DNA of 22,255 nucleotides from DATMNI01 sp035570275. GTDB lineage: Bacteria > Acidobacteriota > Terriglobia > Bryobacterales > Bryobacteraceae. The translations under genes were made by a program, and so were the position numbers. The DNA lies in assembly GCA_035570275.1 (NCBI GenBank), contig DATMNI010000024.1, forward strand, positions 1-22,255, given 5' to 3'. The notes beneath the pieces were generated by a model. That model made no database searches. It saw only the letters and a program-made list of their open reading frames with translations, and had not been told where the DNA came from. The number at the start of each line of letters is the position of its first letter. Position 1 is the stretch's first letter. Positions 1-5,472 of the stretch are shown here, piece after piece.

Positions 1-78
1 CTGGCGCTCGGATGCCGGATGGTCGCTGGCGCGCTGTTCCATTCTTCTTCTATCGTGGCGGATACCGCGAGCGCGGCA

Positions 79-146
79 GGCGGATTGCCAATCCGCCGCA
101 GGTTGGCAACCTGGTTAGCAACCAGGTTAGCAACCTGCCCCACAAA
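79..146. repeat. Palindromic intergenic repeat, copy 1
   Basis: A perfect 9-bp palindrome around one central C (79-97, GGCGGATTG/CAATCCGCC) is followed by three GGTTrGCAACC palindromes at 12-bp spacing (101-111, 113-123, 125-135). The unit closes with CCTGCCCCACA. The same GGCGGATT...AATCCGCC core plus CCTGCCCCACA tail recurs twice near 4.46-4.62 kb. It lies just past the stop of the ferredoxin-NuoB-like gene, so its RNA could fold and act in 3' end formation, which is inference. Bases 1-78 hold nothing I recognise. Confidence 0.75.
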
Positions 147-149
147 ACG

Positions 150-986
150 CTATCCGCCCAACCTTCCCACGGCCAGCAGGATGCCGTGGATCAGCGCTTC
201 GGGCCGCGGAGGGCAACCGGGGATATAGACATCCACCGGGATCACTCCGTCCACGCCGCCCAACGAGGCATAGTTTTTGCCGAAGATGCCGCCGCTGATG
301 CCGCATGCGCCTACGGCCACCACCACCTTCGGGTCCGGTGTGGCGGCGTAGGTCTTGCGCAGCGCCAGTTCCATGTTGCGGGTCACCGGGCCGGTGACGA
401 GCAGCATGTCGGCGTGGCGCGGTGAGGCTACGAAGTGGATGCCGAAACGCTCCAGGTCGTGGACCGGGGTGCTGAGCGCCGCGATTTCCAGCTCGCAGCC
501 ATTACAGGAGCCGGCGTCAACCTGGCGGATGGCGAGCGACCGGCCGAGCACCTTGTGGATGGTCTCGGTGAGGTGATAGCCGGCTGCGCCCCAAGGGGAG
601 TGAGAGACCAGATGGGCGTGGGTGCCATCGGGCGTCAGGCCGTATTCGGCTATGGCGAACAGCGCATCGCGGTCCTGCGCGGCCAATTCGAAATCGCGCG
701 TCACGCGCACGGCTTCCGGGGAGGCTTCGGCGCACAGGCCGCAGTAGATGCACAGGCCGTAATCGATGGTCACCTGACGGGACAGGCCAGTCTGTCCAGC
801 CAAGGCGCGGTCCTGCACCTGAATGGCGCCGGTGGGACAAACCTCGGCGGCGGGGCGGGCGTCCTGCCAACGCTCGAAATCGAATTCGGGACGGCCGCGG
901 AATTGCTCCGAAATCAGGGCCGGCTGATCGGGGTACGGAACCGTTACGATGCCGGCCCGCAGCGTGTTTTGAAGAATTTTGAACAT
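150..986 (-). CDS. Ferredoxin-NuoB fusion subunit (HyfH/HyfI-like) of an Ehr-type complex
   Basis: This 278-residue protein should be the electron-transfer subunit of a membrane-bound complex related to group 4 hydrogenases. Residues about 25-100 form a reduced ferredoxin domain. C50 (VCPTGAI) and C79/C82/C85 (CIYCGLC) can hold one [4Fe-4S] cluster. The ligands of the second cluster are missing: there is no first CxxCxxC, and Ser89 replaces the last Cys. Residues about 140-278 are NuoB/hydrogenase small subunit-like, with C161 and C164 (SCNGCE), C228 (VGACG) and C258 (PGCPP) as proximal-cluster ligands. The ATG at 986 starts 2 nt after the stop of the upstream HyfG-like gene, which implies coupled translation. 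Fusion of the two domains in one chain is seen directly. What it donates to or accepts from is unknown. Confidence 0.88.
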   Translation of the reverse strand: MFKILQNTLRAGIVTVPYPDQPALISEQFRGRPEFDFERWQDARPAAEVCPTGAIQVQDRALAGQTGLSRQVTIDYGLCIYCGLCAEASPEAVRVTRDFELAAQDRDALFAIAEYGLTPDGTHAHLVSHSPWGAAGYHLTETIHKVLGRSLAIRQVDAGSCNGCELEIAALSTPVHDLERFGIHFVASPRHADMLLVTGPVTRNMELALRKTYAATPDPKVVVAVGACGISGGIFGKNYASLGGVDGVIPVDVYIPGCPPRPEALIHGILLAVGRLGG

Positions 987-988
987 GT

Positions 989-2599
989 TCAGCGGTCCGT
1001 GCCCGAATAGGAAAGGTTGAAACTCTTGTTGATCACCGGGAAATCGGCGATGATGTTGCCCTGCACGGCCTCCACCAGGGCCGGCCAGTTATTCACCGAG
1101 GGGTCCTTGATTTTGCAGCGCTCCAGCCGGTTGCCAGGGGCGGTTCGGACCCAGTGCAGAATCTCGCCGCGCCAGCCCTCCACCGCGCTCAGCGCGCAAC
1201 AATCGGGTGGGATGGGGCGCGGCCGGGCGCAGCACGGGCCATGTTGGTCGGTGATCAGCACGGTCAGATCGGCGGTGGCGGCGCGCAGGAGGTCCAAGGA
1301 TTCGGCCACTTCATCGATGCGGACCTGCATGCGGTGCAGCACATCGCCGGCATTGTAAACCGGCACGCGGAACTGGTAGCGGCTGTAAGCGGCGTAGGGA
1401 TGGTCGCGGCGCACATCGAGATCGATTCCCGAGGCGCGTCCGCCGACGCCGACGATCCCCAGCGCCTTGGCGATTTCGGGCCGCAGAATGCCGGTGCGGT
1501 CCAGGCGGTCGCGGGTGGAATCGGATGCCTTGATCATCGCCACCAGATCGTTGAACTCGCGCTCCACAACCAGCAGAGTGTCGCGCAGCAGATCGCGCTG
1601 CGCCAGCGACCAGGGGCGCCGGACACCGCCCACGCAGACCATGCCGCGGAGCAGACGGCTGCCGGTGAGGCCTTCGTTCAGCCGCATCACCATCTCGCGC
1701 AGGCGGCCGGCATGGGCGTTACCAACCATGAAGCCCACGTCCATGGCGATGGCGCCGATATCGGCGATGTGGTTGTAGACGCGCTCCAACTCCAGCAGCA
1801 CGGTGCGGATGACGTGGGCGCGGAAGGGAACTTCGATCTCGGCGGCGCGCTCGATGGCCTGGCAAAAGGCCGTGCCGTGGGAGAAGGCCGAATCGCCAGA
1901 GATGCTTTCGGCCAGGAACACGCAACGGTCGATGGGCATGGCTTCGAACAGCTTTTCCGCGCCTTTGTGGGTGTAGAACATGCGCAGTTGCAGGTAGAGG
2001 ATGGGTTCGCCGGCGACGGCGAAATTGAAGTGGCCCGGTTCGATGATGCCGGCGTGAACGGGGCCGACGGGAATCTGGAAAACGCCTTCACCCAACGTGG
2101 GCCGGTAGACATGGCGCTCGCCCAGGAACGGCGCCAGCACGCAATCGAGCGGGAAGTCCTTCAACAACGGATGAACCTCGGGCCAGTTGTCGTGCAGGGC
2201 CACGCGGCGCGGGTTGGGATGGCCGGAGGCTTCCAGGCCGAACCAGTCCTGGATCTCGCGCTCCTGCCAGTTGACGGCGGGGTGTTCGGCGGCGAGCGAG
2301 GGAAAGCGCGGGTCGCCGGCCGGCACGGGAGCTTGAAACAGCAGGTAGCAGGGGTCGGGAGGGCATTCGAAGACATAGTGATTGTAGAAGACGCCTTCGA
2401 CGGCGACGCGGTCTTCGGCGAAGACGGCGGCCAGACGCGCGCCGAATTCGGATTCGAGCCAGGTGGAGATGGGGCGGATATCGGGGCCTGAGAGAGCGAT
2501 GGATGCCTGGTCGGCGGAGACGGAAAGAAGGGCCGCGGCGAGATCGGGGAACTTCTCGCGCAAATCGTCGAAGAGGGGGAAGTGGGTGGTTGGGGGCAT
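989..2599 (-). CDS. NuoC-NuoD (HyfG/HycE)-like subunit without [NiFe] ligands
   Basis: This 536-residue protein joins an N-terminal 30-kDa (NuoC-like) domain (about 15-170) to a 49-kDa/hydrogenase large subunit-like domain (about 175-536). Family marks include VGPVHAGIIEPGHF (178-191), FYTHKGAEKLFE (208-219) and GWRGEILHWV (475-484). The four cysteines that bind Ni-Fe in HycE are all gone. The RxCGxC site reads SISGDS (Ser234 and Ser237 for Cys), and the C-terminal CxxC reads SYSG (Ser530, Gly533). The chain stops at TDR, the site where HycE is cleaved by its maturation protease, so there is no C-terminal extension. It therefore belongs with energy-converting-hydrogenase-related (Ehr) complexes and should not make H2. 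Cys pairs at 456-457 and 467-468 are unusual. The start ATG at 2599 has only a weak ribosome site. Confidence 0.88.
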   Translation of the reverse strand: MPPTTHFPLFDDLREKFPDLAAALLSVSADQASIALSGPDIRPISTWLESEFGARLAAVFAEDRVAVEGVFYNHYVFECPPDPCYLLFQAPVPAGDPRFPSLAAEHPAVNWQEREIQDWFGLEASGHPNPRRVALHDNWPEVHPLLKDFPLDCVLAPFLGERHVYRPTLGEGVFQIPVGPVHAGIIEPGHFNFAVAGEPILYLQLRMFYTHKGAEKLFEAMPIDRCVFLAESISGDSAFSHGTAFCQAIERAAEIEVPFRAHVIRTVLLELERVYNHIADIGAIAMDVGFMVGNAHAGRLREMVMRLNEGLTGSRLLRGMVCVGGVRRPWSLAQRDLLRDTLLVVEREFNDLVAMIKASDSTRDRLDRTGILRPEIAKALGIVGVGGRASGIDLDVRRDHPYAAYSRYQFRVPVYNAGDVLHRMQVRIDEVAESLDLLRAATADLTVLITDQHGPCCARPRPIPPDCCALSAVEGWRGEILHWVRTAPGNRLERCKIKDPSVNNWPALVEAVQGNIIADFPVINKSFNLSYSGTDR

Positions 2600-2621
2600 G
2601 GGGGGGTTACTCGGAATGTCT

Positions 2622-2943
2622 CTTTACCGCAGAGACGCGGGGTGTTTTTTCACCGCAGAGACGCGGAGACGCGGAGGAAGACGCGGAGTTTAGGGAAAGG
2701 GATTCGAGTGTCGTGCGTCGCCGGGGTTGGCGCGCAGAGGGAGCAGAGACACTCTCGCCTAACAAGCGGGATTTGTAACAGCCCCCAATCTCAAATCTTG
2801 TCTTGAGGAGGTCTTCCACTGGCGACGGACCCCGGTTTAGCGCGAGTGTCTCTGCTCCCTCCGCGATCTCAAGTGTTAGTTTTGTTCTTACCATTGAACT
2901 CTCTGCGTATTTCTCCGCGTCTCTGCGCCTCTGCGGTGAAAAA
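2622..2943. repeat. Nested inverted-repeat element (CCGCAGAG type)
   Basis: This stretch fills the gap between the HyfF-like and HyfG-like genes. The left arm (2622-2692) repeats ACCGCAGAGACGCGG with variants. The right arm (2900-2943) is its inverse (CTCCGCGTCTCTGCGCCTCTGCGGTGAAAA). Inside them is a second inverted pair, 2739-2760 (GGGAGCAGAGACACTC) against 2841-2860 (GAGTGTCTCTGCTCCCT). The centre of about 80 bp shows no gene I recognise. Repeats of this type are familiar from acidobacterial and planctomycete intergenic DNA. It would be transcribed within the operon and could fold into a long hairpin. Confidence 0.8.
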
Positions 2944-2947
2944 GACC

Positions 2948-4438
2948 CTAACCCCCACTTACTACCCCGGCGGCGCGATGAATCAAGTCGAGCAGGGGCG
3001 CGGGCAGCCAGAAAATCATACCTACCAGAATAGCGGCCAGCACGATCAGCGAAGTGTCGCGCCAGGGGTACCAGGCAACGGCGGGTTCCTCGGATGCGCC
3101 GAGAATCAACCGGCTGGTGTGGGTCAGGATGCCGGCGAAAACACCCACGCCGCACAGGATGAACAGCAGGCCGGGGACCAGGTAGCCGGCGCCGAAGGCC
3201 GCGTTGACGATCAGGAATTCGCTTTGGAACAGGCTGAAGGGCGGCATGCCCACGATGGCCAGCATCGCCATAAAAAAGACCGCGCCGGTGAGCGGCATCG
3301 CGCGCAGCACGCCGCCCTTGAGCTTCTGGAACAGGTCAGTGCGGAAATGCTGGTACATGTTGCCGGAGCTCAGGAAGAGCAGCGGCTTGGCCACGGTGTG
3401 GAACGTCATGTGGAGCATTAAGCCAAGCGCCGCGGCCTTGCCGCCGATGCCCAGCGCGGTGGCCATGATGCCTGCCTGGTCAATGGTGGAATAGGCGAGG
3501 AGGCGCCGGAAGTTCTTCTGCACCAGCACGAAGGGCACGGCCACGCCCATGGAGAAGATGCCGAGCAGGAGCAGCAGGTGGCCAGGGAATTCCGGGCCCA
3601 GCGACCGGCTGGTCAAAATGTAGAATCGCACCAGGGCGTACATGGCGCAATTCAGCATGGCGGACGAAAGAATGGCGGCCGCGGGAACCGGCGCTTCGCT
3701 ATAGGCATCGGGCTTCCAGGTGTGCATGGGCGCCAGGCCGGCCTTGGTGCCGTAACCCATCAGCACCAGAATGAAAGCCAACCTCATGCTGGTCTTATCG
3801 AGCGCCGCGGCGTGTTGCGCCAGCACCGTCCAGTTCAAACCGGACAGTTCCTCCGAGCCCGGCAGCCGGTGGGCGGCATAGTAGGTGACGATGGTTCCGA
3901 ACAGAGCCATGGAAAGGCCCACGCCGCCGATCATGGCGTATTTCCACGCGGCCTCAAGCGATGTGGCCTTGCGATAGAACGTGACGAGGAAGACCGAGAC
4001 CAGGGTGGTCAATTCGACGGCCGCCCACATCACTCCCAGGTTGTTGGCGAGCGACACCAGCAGCATGGAAAAGACAAAGAGCGGCGTGAGCGCGTAATAC
4101 ATGCGCTGCTTGGAGAGCGCGGCGCCGGCATCGTCCTCCTCGTCAAGCGAACCGATGCGCTCATCCTCCCGCAGGTAGCCGACGGCGTGGGCCGTGCACA
4201 GCAGGGCGATGAATGCGGTGAGCAGAACGGTTAGCGCGCTGAGGGCATCGGCGTAGAGGATGCCGTTCCAGAGCGAAGCCGGGCCTTGGCTCAAGACCTG
4301 GCCGGCAAGGGCGATGGCCAGGAGGAAGATGAGGCCGAAGGCGCCGAGATTGACGGCTTCCATGCCGGCGCGCCTGGGTGAGACCCAGGCGCCGGCCGCG
4401 GCTGCCAGGGGGACCAGGAGGAGGAGCGCGAGGATCAT
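2948..4438 (-). CDS. HyfF-like antiporter-type membrane subunit (NuoM/NuoN family)
   Basis: This protein of about 496 residues has many hydrophobic segments and belongs to the proton-translocating subunit family shared by complex I (NuoL/M/N), Mrp antiporters and group 4 hydrogenases. Key charged residues are in place: Glu142 in AAVELTTL, Lys166 in AAWKYAM, Lys232 in GYGTKAGLAPMHTWKPDAY, and the LLAYSTIDQAGIM segment. It should form the ion-pumping arm of the Ehr-like complex. I place the start at the ATG at 4438, preceded by GGAG at 7-nt spacing. The frame stays open to 4621, but that extension only reads through the palindromic repeats. The stop abuts the inverted-repeat element. Confidence 0.88.
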   Translation of the reverse strand: MILALLLLVPLAAAAGAWVSPRRAGMEAVNLGAFGLIFLLAIALAGQVLSQGPASLWNGILYADALSALTVLLTAFIALLCTAHAVGYLREDERIGSLDEEDDAGAALSKQRMYYALTPLFVFSMLLVSLANNLGVMWAAVELTTLVSVFLVTFYRKATSLEAAWKYAMIGGVGLSMALFGTIVTYYAAHRLPGSEELSGLNWTVLAQHAAALDKTSMRLAFILVLMGYGTKAGLAPMHTWKPDAYSEAPVPAAAILSSAMLNCAMYALVRFYILTSRSLGPEFPGHLLLLLGIFSMGVAVPFVLVQKNFRRLLAYSTIDQAGIMATALGIGGKAAALGLMLHMTFHTVAKPLLFLSSGNMYQHFRTDLFQKLKGGVLRAMPLTGAVFFMAMLAIVGMPPFSLFQSEFLIVNAAFGAGYLVPGLLFILCGVGVFAGILTHTSRLILGASEEPAVAWYPWRDTSLIVLAAILVGMIFWLPAPLLDLIHRAAGVVSGG

Positions 4439-4461
4439 CGGGGCGCTCCGGCGGTAGTTTC

Positions 4462-4620
4462 TGTGGGGCAGGCTGTGAACCTGCGGCGGATTGGTAATCC
4501 GCCTGGCGGGTGGGCAGAGAAGCAGCGGGCCGAGACGGATAGGTAGAATGCCAGAGGGCTTTTTCGGGGCGAGCGGCCGGCGGATTGCCAATCCGCCGCA
4601 GGATAACATCCTGCCCCACA
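4462..4620. repeat. Palindromic intergenic repeat, copies 2 and 3 in inverted orientation
   Basis: Copy 2 (4462-4503) reads TGTGGGGCAGG...CCTGCGGCGGATTGGTAATCCGCC. Copy 3 (4579-4620) reads GGCGGATTGCCAATCCGCCGCAGG...CCTGCCCCACA. They face each other across about 75 bp, between the HyfE-like stop and the HyfF-like start. Each has its own 8-9 bp palindrome, and the pair can also fold into one larger hairpin. Copy 1 is at 79-146. Confidence 0.75.
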
Positions 4621-4634
4621 AACAAAGGAACGAG

Positions 4635-5315
4635 TCATCCGCGGAGCCTCCGCAGACGGCTGACGTCCATGGATTCGAAGCTTTCCCGAATGCGGTAGAC
4701 CAGAATCCCCAGCACCATCACGGCCACCAGCACGTCGAACAGGACGCCCAACTCCACCACCAGCGGCATGCCGTAGGTGAGCGAAATCGCGGCCAGGAAC
4801 AGGCCATTTTCGAGCGAAAGCAGGGCCAGCACCTGGGTCAGCGCCTTGCGCCGGTTGACCATCATGAAGAAGCCGATCAGGAAGAGCGAAATCGCCACGG
4901 CCAGCACGTTGTGCCCCAGGACGTGCGTCTCTTCCGGCCGGTTGAAGGATTCGGCCACCAGGTAGCCGACCAGCGTGAGGCCGCCCGAGATCAAGACCGA
5001 CATCGGCACGTTCAGGATGGGTTCAATCTCCTGGCGGATTCCGACGCGCGCCACCAGCCGCTCCAGGCCGATCGGCACCAGGATGCCTTTAGCCAGCAGG
5101 GTGAGAACGGCCGCCGCGTAGATGTGGGGGGCGTGGTTGAAGAACGCGACGATTCCGGCGATGGCCGCCAGCAGGAACGACTGCGCGGCATAGATCCGGA
5201 TGTTGGTGACGATCCAGCGCTGCGCCACCATGGCGATCTGCATGACCAGGACGATGGCGGCCATGAGGGTGACCATCTTGTCGCCGAATAGCAGGTTGGG
5301 AAAAGTGTGGATCAT
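4635..5315 (-). CDS. HyfE-like integral membrane subunit
   Basis: This protein of about 226 residues, mostly hydrophobic with about 7 predicted spans, matches the HyfE family in length (about 216 in E. coli) and in its C-terminal half, which resembles NuoK (segments such as LSLENGLFLAAISL and VELGVLFDVLVAVMVLGIL). It should link the membrane arm of the complex. The ATG at 5315 is chosen because AGAGGGG lies upstream and because further upstream the frame runs into low-complexity G/C-run repeat. An internal ATG at residue 13 is an alternative. It is the first gene of the cluster visible here. Upstream, where HyfB- and HyfC-like genes are normally found, there is a repeat and an unrelated permease gene. 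Confidence 0.85.
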   Translation of the reverse strand: MIHTFPNLLFGDKMVTLMAAIVLVMQIAMVAQRWIVTNIRIYAAQSFLLAAIAGIVAFFNHAPHIYAAAVLTLLAKGILVPIGLERLVARVGIRQEIEPILNVPMSVLISGGLTLVGYLVAESFNRPEETHVLGHNVLAVAISLFLIGFFMMVNRRKALTQVLALLSLENGLFLAAISLTYGMPLVVELGVLFDVLVAVMVLGILVYRIRESFESMDVSRLRRLRG

Positions 5316-5345
5316 TCGGACGAATCCCCTCTGGCCATGGTAGCG

Positions 5346-5411
5346 CGGGGGCGGGGGCCAGGGGCCGGGGGTTGGGGACCGGGGCAATGGGCCGGGGGCC
5401 AGGGGCCAGGG
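5346..5411. repeat. G-run low-complexity repeat
   Basis: The plus strand carries many runs of four to five G separated by short spacers (GGGGGCCAGGGGCCGGGGG and variants), with GGGCCGGGGGCCAGGGGCCAGGG at the end. It lies between the stop of the permease gene and the HyfE-like start. The runs could form G-quadruplexes on the plus strand, the template strand for the HyfE-like gene. Similar CCTGGCCCC-type repeats occur between genes in acidobacteria and planctomycetes. Confidence 0.65.
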
Positions 5412-5472
5412 TTCCGATAGTTCAGCGCGTGGTTCCAGGTTGCGGGGATCAGGCGTTCACGAACGAACTGCG

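Noticed and set aside
1154..2491. Long plus-strand open frame of 445 residues opposite the HyfG-like gene
   Set aside because: It is antisense to a gene with clear family motifs, has His/Gln/Gly-rich composition typical of shadow frames in high-GC DNA, and has no ribosome site or domain.
2750..2850. A small GxxExxY-type gene inside the CCGCAGAG-type element
   Set aside because: Such elements often flank that gene family, but the centre here is about 80 bp and no GxxExxY motif or frame is present.
4439..4621. N-terminal extension of 61 residues on the HyfF-like protein
   Set aside because: The extension is translated palindromic repeat DNA; the ATG at 4438 has a ribosome site and begins the expected first span.
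150..5315. Annotation of the cluster as a formate hydrogenlyase or [NiFe] hydrogenase
   Set aside because: The large subunit lacks all four metal-binding Cys and the cleavable tail, so hydrogenase activity is not supported despite the family likeness.
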